A stretch of 64,000 bases of DNA from Hoeflea sp038900095 (GTDB taxonomy: Bacteria; Pseudomonadota; Alphaproteobacteria; Rhizobiales; Rhizobiaceae), in contig NZ_JBBMQQ010000004.1 of the NCBI RefSeq assembly GCF_038900095.1, positions 248,001 to 312,000 on the forward strand, written 5' to 3'. Of this stretch, positions 1-7,493 are shown one piece after another; the stretch's first letter is position 1; every line of letters starts with the position of its first letter. The notes below the pieces were generated by a model. The model ran no database searches, had not been told where the DNA came from, and saw only the letters and a list, made by a program, of their open reading frames with translations. The position numbers and the translations under genes are program-made.

Positions 1-51
1 GAAGGCCGCACCGACCAGCCCGATCGCGATGGACAGCAGGACGCTACGCAT
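1..51 (-). CDS. 5' end of a gene, probably DUF1254-domain protein (truncated by window edge)
   Basis: Reading leftwards from an ATG at 51, the 17 codons left in the window give MRSVLLSIAIGLVGAAF, a hydrophobic signal-anchor-like start. The ATG lies 8 bases inside the end of the upstream DUF1214 gene, so the two are probably translationally coupled. In rhizobia DUF1214 and DUF1254 proteins are usually neighbours, which is the only reason for the name; the domain itself lies outside the window. Confidence 0.5.
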   Translation of the reverse strand, partial: MRSVLLSIAIGLVGAAF

Positions 52-631
52 CGGCACACCCGATAAGCGAGATTTTCGGCATGTCGAGCTCGACCATGCT
101 GACCGAGGCCGCGGTCGGCGTATCGATCAGTGTCAGCACGAAACTGACACCGCCGTCCGAATCGAGCCAGATCCAGTTGCCGGAGCTCGGAGCGGCGCCG
201 AGCCGGATGCGGAAGCTGCCGTCGACATTGCGCAGCGTGGTCCAGGAGTTGAGGCTGACAGGAGCCCGCTCCGGCGCGTCAAGCGGATTGCCGGCGGCAT
301 CGGTGACCCGCAATGTCCAGAACCGGGCCGGCGGCGTCGATCCGGAAATCTCGTAGCTGCACCGCCCCGAAAGCCTGGCCCCGGTTTCATCGCTCTCGGC
401 GGTAAACACCAGGCCTTCCGCACGGCCGAGCAAAATCCGTCCGTCGCCGGCGCGGTGCGCCTTGGCAAACGGATCGGCGTCCTCGGTCTGCAGGTCGGGA
501 TAGGCGCTCCACGATCCGAGCCGGATCGCACCGAAGCCGGATGTGGCCTTGAGCATCCACGACGCAGACCAGGCGCCACCGCCAAAAGCGATCGCCAGCG
601 TCAAAGCAACCAGGGCAGGCAGACGAAACAC
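44..631 (-). CDS. DUF1214 domain-containing exported protein
   Basis: Protein of 195 residues with an N-terminal hydrophobic segment (about residues 5-25) that looks like a signal peptide or anchor. The body has the pattern I associate with DUF1214: a WTLRVTDAAGNPLDAPERAP stretch, then SLNSWTTLRN, then SGNWIWLD and a TLIDTP strand near the end. The family has a jelly-roll-like beta fold and no firmly assigned biochemical role. It overlaps the start of the next leftward gene, probably DUF1254, and lies 165 bp downstream of the penicillin-binding protein gene on the same strand. Function is unknown; periplasmic or membrane-anchored location is inferred. Confidence 0.75.
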   Translation of the reverse strand: MFRLPALVALTLAIAFGGGAWSASWMLKATSGFGAIRLGSWSAYPDLQTEDADPFAKAHRAGDGRILLGRAEGLVFTAESDETGARLSGRCSYEISGSTPPARFWTLRVTDAAGNPLDAPERAPVSLNSWTTLRNVDGSFRIRLGAAPSSGNWIWLDSDGGVSFVLTLIDTPTAASVSMVELDMPKISLIGCADA

Positions 632-796
632 GTGGCAGGGTTTCCCTCGTCAGTCCGGAGCATTCATCCGGGGCGCGTCAGATCGGGCGCGCAAACCGCA
701 CCGTGGCTGACGAAAAAGCACAATACCGCGCCAATAACCAGCCATCAGCATTGAAAAGATAGGGATATGCACCATTGCCCGATCCATGCCGGTCAA

Positions 797-3025
797 TCAC
801 TGCTCGACGGTTGCGGGAACAAGCTCCGGCTGGTTCTTGACCGCTGCCAGGCGTTCCGGCACGCCAAGCGGCCGGGCGCTGTTGAGCCGTTCCACCAGCC
901 CGCGCAGAACATCGGTGGTTTCCCGGTTCAGCGACCGCGACCGTTGCCGTGCGGGCAGCGGGTTGCCGTTCTCGTCGGTCGAGGACTTGGCGGCAAGCGG
1001 CGTGGCTTTCGCGGTCGGCAGAGGGTTGTCGACACCCGGAATGGCCCGAAGCTCGATGCCCTGGTGGGCGTAATCCATCACCCGCTTGAAGGTCATCGCC
1101 GGCAATGAGCCGCCGGTCATGCGGTTGGTCGAGGTGTAGTCGTCATTGCCGAACCAGACCGCGGCGGTGAAATTGCCGGTGAAGCCGCAGAACCAGGCAT
1201 CGCGATAGGCCTGCGTGGTGCCGGTCTTGCCGCCGGTGAGAACGCCGTCGACCGCCGCACGCCGCGCCGTGCCGACATAGGGAACCCGGGTCAGCATCTG
1301 GTTCATGTAGGCGCCGGCGGTTTCCGACAGCACGCGTTCCGGCGGCGGCTCGTCGCGGTTGAAATCATAGAGCACATCACCGTTGTAGTTCATGATCTGC
1401 GCGATGCCATGGCGGCGCGACTGGTAGCCGCCGGTGGGGAACACCGCATAGGCCGTGGCCTGGTCGAGAACCGTGACTTCCGAGGTGCCGATCGGAATGG
1501 TGACGTCGCGGCGGATCGGTGTCTCGACGCCGAATTTCTTTGCCTGCGCCATGATCTGGCCGATCGGGTCTTCGCCGAGCCGCTCCTTGGCGATCCTGAC
1601 CGGGATGGTGTTGATCGACTTGGCCAGCGCGGTCTTGATGTCGATGCGGCCACGATAGCTCAGGCCGTAGTTCTTCGGATGCCAGTTGCCCCAGTGGATC
1701 GGCGCGTCGGTGATCGGGCTGTCCGGCGTCATGCCTTTTTCCATGGCCAGCGAATAGGTGTAGATCTTGAACGACGAGCCGGGTTGCCGCAATGCCCGCG
1801 AGGCGCGGTTGAACTGGCTTTCGCCGTAGTCGCGTCCGCCGACCATGGCGCGCACGGCGCCGCCGTTCTCGATCAGCACAAGCGCTGCCTGGCTGGCGCG
1901 ATACTGCTTGCCATACTGGCGCAGACCGGCTTCCACCGCGGCGTCGGCGGCTTCTTGCATGCCCGGATCAAGCGTGGTGCGCACGATCAGCGAATGCTGG
2001 TCAAATCCGCCGGCAATGCGCTTGACCTCCTCAAACGCCCAGTCGAGGAAATAGTCGGGCGCATCGCGGTCGCCCCGGTCGATGACGCTGGCCGGGTTGC
2101 GCCGCGCGCCAATCACCTGGCCCTCGGTCATCAAATTGCCCTGCACCAGGTTGGACAGCACCTCGTTGGCCCGCGCCCGTGCGGCCGGCAGGTTGATGTG
2201 CGGGGCGTAGCGGGCAGGGGCCTTGAACAGGCCCGCCAGCATCGCCGCTTCCGCGATCGAGACCTCGGTGATGTCCTTGCCGAAATAGAACTGCGCCGCA
2301 GCCGCCGCACCGAAGGTGCCGCCGCCCATATAGGCGCGGTCGAGATAGAGCCTGAGGATTTCCTTTTTCGACAGGTTGGCTTCCAGCCAGAAGGCGAGGA
2401 ACGCTTCCTTGATCTTGCGTTCGAGCGTCCGCTCGTTGGTCAAAAACAGGTTCTTGGCCAGCTGCTGGGTGATGGTGGAGCCGCCCTGGACCACCGAATT
2501 GGCCTTGACGTTCTCGGTCATGGCGCGGGCCAGGCCGAGGAAATCGATGCCGAAATGCTCGAAGAACCGCCGGTCCTCGGTGGCCAGCACCGCCTTGACG
2601 AAATGATCGGGCAGCTGGTCCACGGGCGCGGAATCCTCGTGGATGATGCCGCGATGGCCGATCTCGTTGCCGTAACGGTCGAGGAAGGTGACGGCGAAAT
2701 CATCCCGCGCGCGCCAGTTTCCCGCCGTTTCCTCGAACGCCGGAAGCGCCAGCGCCAGAAGCAGAACGAACCCGGCGGTGCCGACATTCATGCCTTCGCC
2801 GGCGATCTCGAACACGGCCTTCCAGACCCCGCGGGTGCGGAAGCGGCGGAAGAAGATGGTGATCTCCTCCCAGACTTCGCCGACGCGGAAACCGGCATTC
2901 CAGATCGAGGAATCGATCCAGGAATCAATCCGGAGAAGCAGGTTGGAGCGCTTGCGCGGGCGGTTTTCCTGGTTGAACGGGTCTTGCACGGGTCTATGTC
3001 CATTGCGGGCGTTGGCGACCTGCAT
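797..3025 (-). CDS. Bifunctional penicillin-binding protein, PBP1A family (transglycosylase/transpeptidase)
   Basis: Polymerises lipid II glycan strands and crosslinks their peptides at the outer face of the inner membrane. The 742-residue protein has a basic cytoplasmic tail of about 80 residues, one membrane segment (about 80-96), a GT51 domain with the catalytic glutamate in ATEDRRFFEHFG (E150), GGSTITQQLAKN and the KKEILRLYLD motif, then a transpeptidase domain with the serine in RQPGSSFKIYTY, the second motif in KSINTIP and KTGTTQAYRDAWFCG near the C-terminus. All catalytic motifs are intact. The cytoplasmic tail is longer than usual, so a start at an internal methionine is possible. The gene is monocistronic or reads on toward the DUF1214 gene. 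Confidence 0.93.
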   Translation of the reverse strand: MQVANARNGHRPVQDPFNQENRPRKRSNLLLRIDSWIDSSIWNAGFRVGEVWEEITIFFRRFRTRGVWKAVFEIAGEGMNVGTAGFVLLLALALPAFEETAGNWRARDDFAVTFLDRYGNEIGHRGIIHEDSAPVDQLPDHFVKAVLATEDRRFFEHFGIDFLGLARAMTENVKANSVVQGGSTITQQLAKNLFLTNERTLERKIKEAFLAFWLEANLSKKEILRLYLDRAYMGGGTFGAAAAAQFYFGKDITEVSIAEAAMLAGLFKAPARYAPHINLPAARARANEVLSNLVQGNLMTEGQVIGARRNPASVIDRGDRDAPDYFLDWAFEEVKRIAGGFDQHSLIVRTTLDPGMQEAADAAVEAGLRQYGKQYRASQAALVLIENGGAVRAMVGGRDYGESQFNRASRALRQPGSSFKIYTYSLAMEKGMTPDSPITDAPIHWGNWHPKNYGLSYRGRIDIKTALAKSINTIPVRIAKERLGEDPIGQIMAQAKKFGVETPIRRDVTIPIGTSEVTVLDQATAYAVFPTGGYQSRRHGIAQIMNYNGDVLYDFNRDEPPPERVLSETAGAYMNQMLTRVPYVGTARRAAVDGVLTGGKTGTTQAYRDAWFCGFTGNFTAAVWFGNDDYTSTNRMTGGSLPAMTFKRVMDYAHQGIELRAIPGVDNPLPTAKATPLAAKSSTDENGNPLPARQRSRSLNRETTDVLRGLVERLNSARPLGVPERLAAVKNQPELVPATVEQ

Positions 3026-3169
3026 CGTCGCGCGTTGTTTTTCCCGCGGTGCCTGATGTCACCACAGTTTTTATCCCCTGTGACCTATGCTTTTGGCTCA
3101 TTTTCAGTCAAAGGACAAGCCGTCAGCGCATGCGCGCGCGCAAAGCAGATGATAAAAAGGAAACCGGCA

Positions 3170-3622
3170 ATGAACGCCACGCCCTTCTGGAAAGCCAAGA
3201 CGCTCGACCAGATGACCACGGCCGAATGGGAAAGCCTGTGCGATGGCTGCGGCCGCTGCTGCCTGAACAAGCTCGAGGACTGGGACACCGGCGAAATCGC
3301 CTGGACCAACATCGCCTGCACCTTGCTTGACGGATACAGCTGCCGCTGCACCGATTATGAAAACCGCCAGGCCACCGTGCCCGACTGCATCAGCCTGACG
3401 CCGGCGCAGGTCGACACCATCACCTGGCTGCCGCCAACCTGCGGCTACCGGCTGGTGCGCGAGGGCGCCGATCTCTACTGGTGGCATCCGCTGGTCTCGG
3501 GCGACCCCGAAACCGTGCACGAGGCCGGCGTTTCGGTGCGCAACCGGACCGTCAGCGAAGACAACATGAAGGTCGAGGATTTCGAGGACTACCTGGTGGA
3601 CTGGCCGGGCGAACAACCCTGA
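3170..3622 (+). CDS. YcgN/UPF0260 family cysteine-cluster protein
   Basis: Protein of 150 residues. Near the N-terminus is the cysteine cluster LCDGCGRCCLNKLED, followed by further cysteines in ACTLLDGYSCRCTDY and PDCISLTP; this is the UPF0260/YcgN pattern, thought to ligate zinc or an iron-sulfur cluster, with no firmly established role. I place the start at the ATG at 3170 because family members begin shortly before the FWKAKTL stretch and an AAAAGG element sits nine bases upstream; an in-frame ATG at 3149 is the alternative. A very long open frame extends upstream, but it is antisense to the penicillin-binding protein and not part of this gene. Divergent from that gene. Confidence 0.88.
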   Translation: MNATPFWKAKTLDQMTTAEWESLCDGCGRCCLNKLEDWDTGEIAWTNIACTLLDGYSCRCTDYENRQATVPDCISLTPAQVDTITWLPPTCGYRLVREGADLYWWHPLVSGDPETVHEAGVSVRNRTVSEDNMKVEDFEDYLVDWPGEQP

Positions 3623-3730
3623 GAAAACCGTCTGCCCGCATTTTTCCGGCGCCGGCATGGAACCATATCCGCCGGACCGCGTTGATCCCCCGTATTGCAA
3701 GTTTGAATTGCCAAACGGAGGGGTTATCCG

Positions 3731-3892
3731 ATGATCCAGTGGATCCTGATTTTGCTTATTGTTGCAGCCGTCGCCGGCCTGCTTGGCTTCGGCCGCCTGT
3801 CGGGCGCAGCGCTCACCGGCGCAAAGCTGCTGATCGGCGTCGTGCTGATCCTGTTCCTTCTTGCCGTCCTAGGCATCGTCGCCATCGCCTGA
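3731..3892 (+). CDS. DUF1328 (UPF0391) small membrane protein
   Basis: A 53-residue protein beginning MIQWILILLIVAAVAG and ending VLGIVAIA, essentially two hydrophobic helices joined by GFGRLSGAALTGAK. This is the hallmark of the UPF0391/DUF1328 family of tiny inner-membrane proteins. A good ribosome binding site (GGAGGGG, about 3717-3723) precedes the ATG. It is followed at 3936 by a strong intrinsic terminator, so it is probably its own transcription unit or the last gene of the one starting at 3170. Function unknown; homologues are often stress-induced in proteobacteria. Confidence 0.88.
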   Translation: MIQWILILLIVAAVAGLLGFGRLSGAALTGAKLLIGVVLILFLLAVLGIVAIA

Positions 3893-3935
3893 CGGCCCGT
3901 TCTTCATCCTCCCCAAGTGTGAAGCACACCTGAAC

Positions 3936-3969
3936 CCGCCGGAGAGTCCCGCTCTCTGGCGGTTTTTTT
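3936..3969 (+). terminator. Rho-independent terminator after the DUF1328 gene
   Basis: An 11-bp stem CCGCCGGAGAG / CTCTCTGGCGG (one G-T wobble) with a 5-base loop is followed by seven T residues. Confidence 0.9.
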
Positions 3970-4138
3970 GTGCTGCGATTTGCAAATGACGCCGCAGCTC
4001 GCTTGAACGCCTGGGTTTTAATGCCGGTCCCGTCCGCCGCCGCGTCAGTGGCGGCCGCGATATTGCGCCAGTCATGGGGTGCCAAACCGGTCGCGCCTTC
4101 CTACATGGGGAAGCAACGCCCAACAGGAGCAATCGACA

Positions 4139-4534
4139 GTGGCAGAGAACATCAACACCGCCCCGAAACTTGACATCGTTTTGGCCGGAGAGGCGCGTCC
4201 GCAGGATAAAACGGTGGCGCTGGCCTTTGGCTCGGCCGGCGGCGGGAAAGTCAGGCTCGAATTCGACGCCAGGATCGTCCCGGCGACGATCACCGCGCTG
4301 GCCAGCCTTCTCGGGCAGGTGGTCTCCGACCTTGACGAAGACGAACGCCCGAATTTTCAGGTGCTCAAGACCACCGCCATGGGCCTGGCCATGAACGGCC
4401 ACGGCGAACTGGCGCTGGCGCTGGAACTCGAAGGCGGCGGCCAGCTGACCCTGGGCCTCGCCAAGGGCGACCTCGCCATTCTGCGCGACGAGATCGACGA
4501 GGCGATGCGGATCGCGGAAGATTCGCGGCATTAG
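4139..4534 (+). CDS. Hypothetical protein, 131 aa
   Basis: Read from the GTG at 4139, chosen because AGGAG sits nine bases upstream; the open frame continues to 4079 but without a better site. The protein is soluble, slightly acidic, has no signal peptide and looks like alternating beta strands (KVRLEFDARIVPATITALAS, GELALALELEGGGQLTLGLA) with a C-terminal helix rich in acidic residues (DLAILRDEIDEAMRIAED). I do not recognise a family. Composition and codon choice match the neighbouring core genes, so it looks like a resident gene. It stands 86 bp upstream of the DUF1902 gene in the same direction. Confidence 0.65.
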   Translation: MAENINTAPKLDIVLAGEARPQDKTVALAFGSAGGGKVRLEFDARIVPATITALASLLGQVVSDLDEDERPNFQVLKTTAMGLAMNGHGELALALELEGGGQLTLGLAKGDLAILRDEIDEAMRIAEDSRH

Positions 4535-4619
4535 AGGGGGCGGTCGTACCGGAATTCTCAGCCTGACTGATATGTGCTAGGGTTTGGCTTTGATGCGTGG
4601 AAGGCAACTAGAGCGCTGC

Positions 4620-4868
4620 ATGCAGAGAAGTTTTTTCGTCAAGGCCGTGTGGGACGATGAGGCTCAGGTCTATGTCTCCGAGAGCGACATCATCGGACTG
4701 CATATCGAGGCCGCGACGGTTGAGGAATTTGAAGCGGTCATGTGCGATGTCGCCACCGATCTGGTGATCGCCAACCATATCAGCAGCGACCAGCTCAACT
4801 CGCTGCCGCTACGCGATCTCATTCCCACCATTGTCTGGGAGCGGCCAAACCCGGAACTGGCGGCCTGA
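4620..4868 (+). CDS. DUF1902 domain-containing protein (HicB-like fold)
   Basis: Read from the ATG at 4620 the product is 82 residues and starts MQRSFFVKAVWDDEAQVYV, which is the typical opening of DUF1902 proteins; earlier in-frame starts (TTG 4584, ATG 4593) are possible. DUF1902 belongs to the HicB/TTHA1013-like partial RNase H fold, a class often found as antitoxins. It is followed 33 bp later by a helix-turn-helix protein of the addiction-module antidote type, with which it probably forms an operon. No HicA-type or RelE-type toxin is visible beside it. Confidence 0.8.
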   Translation: MQRSFFVKAVWDDEAQVYVSESDIIGLHIEAATVEEFEAVMCDVATDLVIANHISSDQLNSLPLRDLIPTIVWERPNPELAA

Positions 4869-4901
4869 ATGGCGCCGGGACTGGAAAAGAAGTTTTGAAG
4901 A

Positions 4902-5192
4902 ATGACACTCGCAACGCAACCTTTTGATACTGCAGAGTTTCTCGATAGTCCCGAGATGGTGTCGGCCTATCTGGATGCGGCGCTTGCGGATGGCGATCCG
5001 GCGCTGTTTGCCGCAACTCTCGGCGACATCGCCAAGGCGCGGGGCATGAGCGACATTGCCCGTAACGCCGGCGTGACCCGGGAAGCGCTCGACAAGGCGC
5101 TCAGTGGAAAGGGCGATCCGCGCATGCCGACCCTGTTCGGGGTGATCAAGGCGCTGGGACTCAAGCTGAAAGTGGAGCCTGAGGGGGCGTGA
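4902..5192 (+). CDS. Addiction-module antidote protein, helix-turn-helix type
   Basis: Protein of 96 residues. The N-terminal third (DTAEFLDSPEMVSAYLDAAL) and the helix-turn-helix core (MSDIARNAGVTREALDKALS followed by MPTLFGVIKALGLKLKV) match the TIGR02684-type putative antidote family, which normally partners a HigB/RelE-like toxin encoded just upstream. Here the upstream partner is instead a DUF1902 protein. The likely role is DNA binding and autorepression of the two-gene unit. I infer this from the family and see no operator I could defend. Confidence 0.82.
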   Translation: MTLATQPFDTAEFLDSPEMVSAYLDAALADGDPALFAATLGDIAKARGMSDIARNAGVTREALDKALSGKGDPRMPTLFGVIKALGLKLKVEPEGA

Positions 5193-5314
5193 GGGGGCCG
5201 ACAGGATGCATGAAGCCATCCGTGGCAAGCGCCTGACCTATCGGCGGATTGGTGAAGCCGGTCACGCCTAAACAGAAGGCGCGTAAGCTTCTCCACAAGC
5301 GCAAAAGGCGCTGA

Positions 5315-5594
5315 CTCGACTTAAAATCGTGAATCGGGCATCATGCAACTAGGCAGGTCGCTGGGACCCTCTCATAAAGGATAATCCAGCGGCCCGCTTA
5401 GGCCCGTATCGGGGCCTGTGTCCCCACCAGATAGCGGGGGCTAAGGCAGCATTCCTGTTCACTCAGGCTAGATACCGCCGACGGCTACGATGTTCTGCAG
5501 GACGCCGTGCCTAGCGCCAGCAAGGGCGCGATAAAAATACTCCGCCTAGTTTCTCTTTGAGGGCTAGTCCGGACTGCCCGTTAGGAGCCCGCAA
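5315..5594. other. Non-coding stretch with small inverted repeats
   Basis: No convincing gene in either direction. It holds short dyads such as AGGCCC/GGGCCT around the 5400 region and CCCC/GGGG just after, and is less GC-rich than the flanking genes. It marks the left side of the AT-richer patch that ends near 6480. Confidence 0.4.
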
Positions 5595-5687
5595 ATGCGG
5601 AAAAAACCTACGGTGAAATGGGAAGTGACTGTAGACGTTGCGCTTTGCCTATTTGGTATTGCCGCCATTCTCAAGATCTTCTTTTAA
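5595..5687 (+). CDS. Candidate 30-residue single-span membrane peptide
   Basis: A short frame opening MRKKPTVKWEVTVDV and continuing ALCLFGIAAILKIFF before TAA. It has a basic N-terminus and one hydrophobic helix at the C-terminus, and a TAGGAG ribosome binding site eight bases before the ATG. This arrangement is what real small membrane proteins look like, but there is no homology I can cite and a 30-codon frame can arise by chance. Confidence 0.4.
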   Translation: MRKKPTVKWEVTVDVALCLFGIAAILKIFF

Positions 5688-5825
5688 ACAGGGGGGCGGG
5701 GGCTTCGGCCTTCGCCTTTCTCTTTTAACTTTGGTGGCGTCGCTAATGTGCGGCACCACGTATCATTGAGCCATTCTTCGACAACGTCTACAGGCTTTCG
5801 ATCATTTTTGCTCATTGGGGGCACC

Positions 5826-6386
5826 ATGGCTGAGAATCTAAACCACCGAGACTTCCATAACCCCGCATTCGATAAGATTGCGCTAGAATTGGGTAGAGTC
5901 ACGTTGGCATGGAACGACCTCCATGTCTCTCTATCTGGTCTCTTCTCGGCCATCCTGAAGATACCAAACCGCCTAACTCCGGGCGCTATCTGGGATGCCA
6001 TCAAGGTAGATCGATCCCAGCGAGAAATCCTTCTCTCTTTGTCGCAGACCAATGCATTGGGCCATCGCCTCCCGGAGGAAGCCAAAGCAGACATAAAGTT
6101 TCTGGTGTCGCAAGTGAATCGTCTTCAAGAATATAGGAACAACCTAATTCATTCACCATTCAGGCTGTCTGGGTCAGAGGTAATCGTGTACCACGGCGGC
6201 ACTCACGCCAGGGGGATAGGTATATCGGGACGCGACCTCCTAAAAGAATGCGCCGTCGTTTACCAGTCGACTATGACGTTTAGGAACTTTGCCTCTGAAC
6301 TGGAGGAAGCCATTCAAGGCCTTCGGTCCACATGGCCACAAAGACCTCATTCGTTAAAAGAGCAGCGTTGCAACGACACTGCATAG
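5826..6386 (+). CDS. Hypothetical protein, 186 aa, in AT-richer patch
   Basis: Read from the ATG at 5826 (MAENLNHRDFHNPAFDKIAL), preceded by a G-rich stretch; the frame opens earlier at 5748 but the extra residues look random. The product is soluble and largely helical, with a segment SQVNRLQEYRNNLIHSPF whose R-x4-H spacing recalls helical proteins of the HEPN-like type (a weak resemblance only). Its base composition and codon use (many AAT, TTA, AGA-like choices) differ from the neighbours, suggesting acquisition by transfer. Stands alone between the small ORF at 5595 and the GTA cluster. Function not recognised. Confidence 0.65.
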   Translation: MAENLNHRDFHNPAFDKIALELGRVTLAWNDLHVSLSGLFSAILKIPNRLTPGAIWDAIKVDRSQREILLSLSQTNALGHRLPEEAKADIKFLVSQVNRLQEYRNNLIHSPFRLSGSEVIVYHGGTHARGIGISGRDLLKECAVVYQSTMTFRNFASELEEAIQGLRSTWPQRPHSLKEQRCNDTA

Positions 6387-6449
6387 CTCCATCAAGTCTG
6401 CTTAGTGGTGCTTGTTCTCGTGTTTCACCACAAAATAGGAAAATAATCC

Positions 6450-6478
6450 TTTACACCGTCACGGTCCTCTGCTAGGGT
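6450..6478 (+). promoter_or_regulatory. Possible promoter of a small RNA
   Basis: TTTACA (6450-6455), 17 bases, then TAGGGT (6473-6478) resembles a housekeeping sigma-70 promoter with a good -35 and a weak -10. A transcript starting around 6485 would end at the terminator at 6578-6609, giving about 125 nucleotides. Confidence 0.35.
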
Positions 6479-6484
6479 TATGTC

Positions 6485-6609
6485 ATCGTCACAGAAGTGC
6501 GCCGGAAACGGTGCCGGGCGAAGGCGGGTGTGCGTTTTGGCGCACGGCTGCCGGACTGAAGATTTGAGGAGTGCGCAAAGCGCCTTCGGGATTCCCGGGG
6601 CGCTTTTTT
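6485..6609 (+). ncRNA. Candidate small RNA upstream of the GTA cluster
   Basis: A promoter-like element at 6450-6478 and a very strong intrinsic terminator at 6578-6609 bracket about 125 bases with no convincing reading frame. Inside is a hairpin GTGCG-TTTTG-GCGCAC near 6530-6546. I could not match it to 4.5S, 6S, tmRNA or a riboswitch class. The alternative is that this is simply the trailer and terminator of the hypothetical gene ending at 6386. Confidence 0.35.
6578..6609 (+). terminator. Rho-independent terminator just before the GTA cluster
   Basis: Stem AAGCGCCTTCGGG / CCCGGGGCGCTT, including two T-G wobbles, three-base loop ATT, followed by a run of T. It insulates the GTA cluster from upstream transcription. 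Confidence 0.88.
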
Positions 6610-6651
6610 GCTGGCCGGATGCGGCCTGTTCCAGAAATTGCGAGGCATGTG

Positions 6652-7356
6652 ATGACCGAGGCATATGCTGCCGCCGGGCGGCTGGGGCTGTCCGGAGCCG
6701 ATCTTTTTGCCGGAGACGAGACGGTGCTGGTCGACCGGCTGATCGATTTGTTGCTGGCGCTCGAACCGTTCGAGATCAAGCAGTCGTCTGTCGCGGCCGG
6801 TGATGCTGCAGGTCAGGCAACGGACAAGGGTGCCGATGGTCCGGCAGGCGGCGAGGGCTGCGATGAGGTGGCCGCACCAGCCATGCTGGCCAGCTTGGCC
6901 GGGGCAGTGGATGGCGCGGAACCCAGCCTCGTGCCGGGCGACGATGCGGTGAAACTGTCGATCGAGAGCACCCGCGCCATGCTGGCCCGGATGCGCACTG
7001 TCCTCGACCGCGAGGCGGCACGATTGGGCGCCGACGGGCTCGAGGGCAAGGCGGCGGTCGACCAGGTGGCGCTGATCGCCCGGACGCTGGAGAAGATCGA
7101 CCAGATGGAGCGGCTGATCGCCGAGGACGAGGCCCGCGCGGCAGGCGGGCGGCTCGGGACCGAGGAACGCGAGCAGCTGCGGCTGACCGTGCGGCAGCTG
7201 ATCCTCGCCGCCGCCGAGCGGTTGGCGGTCGAGCGGATGCGCGACCAGCCAGCGCAGCGCGAGGCCGGTGATGTGAGCAGCACCGGGGGCAGGCTTGCGG
7301 CTGATGCTGGAGACGGTTCGGGGCCGGCGGCTGCGGATCGGGATGAGGCCGGATGA
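6652..7356 (+). CDS. GTA gp1-like protein, probable small terminase
   Basis: Protein of 234 residues read from the ATG at 6652 (MTEAYAAAGRLGLSGADLFA). The middle is a long predicted coiled coil (SIESTRAMLARMRTVLDREA through the LEKIDQMERLIAEDEARA and EREQLRLTVRQLILAAAERL stretches); the ends are low-complexity and Gly/Ala-rich. It lies directly before the large terminase with an ATGA-type overlap to the extended terminase frame. In RcGTA the gene in this place (g1) encodes a coiled-coil small terminase, so I assign it by position and helical character; sequence similarity across GTAs is low and not verifiable here. Confidence 0.6.
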   Translation: MTEAYAAAGRLGLSGADLFAGDETVLVDRLIDLLLALEPFEIKQSSVAAGDAAGQATDKGADGPAGGEGCDEVAAPAMLASLAGAVDGAEPSLVPGDDAVKLSIESTRAMLARMRTVLDREAARLGADGLEGKAAVDQVALIARTLEKIDQMERLIAEDEARAAGGRLGTEEREQLRLTVRQLILAAAERLAVERMRDQPAQREAGDVSSTGGRLAADAGDGSGPAAADRDEAG

Positions 7357-7393
7357 GAGCGTTTTCTTCAGCCCAGGGATTTGGGCTGGCTGG

Positions 7394-7415
7394 ATGCCGG
7401 ATCGGTGTCCGGCAT
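7394..7415. repeat. REP-like palindrome between small and large terminase genes
   Basis: ATGCCGGA-TCGGTG-TCCGGCAT is a perfect 8-bp inverted repeat with a 6-base loop, flanked by TGG and GACGG. This is the look of the short palindromic elements scattered between genes in alphaproteobacteria. It sits inside the upstream extension of the terminase frame. Confidence 0.6.
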
Positions 7416-7493
7416 GACGGACCTTGGAGGGGCGCTGGCGCAAAATCGGAATACTTCACTGGTCCCGGCAACGGGCGCCCGAAAGGAAGACCC

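Noticed and set aside
1409..3169. Very long + strand open frame upstream of and continuous with the YcgN-like gene
   Set aside because: It is antisense to the penicillin-binding protein and reflects GC-rich codon structure; only the part from 3170 has family features.
5252..5314. 20-codon basic peptide frame (start GTG) after the antidote gene
   Set aside because: No clear ribosome binding site and too short to defend.
6387..6651. Search for tRNA, 4.5S, 6S or tmRNA in the gap before the GTA cluster
   Set aside because: No cloverleaf or diagnostic motif seen; only a generic promoter and terminator.
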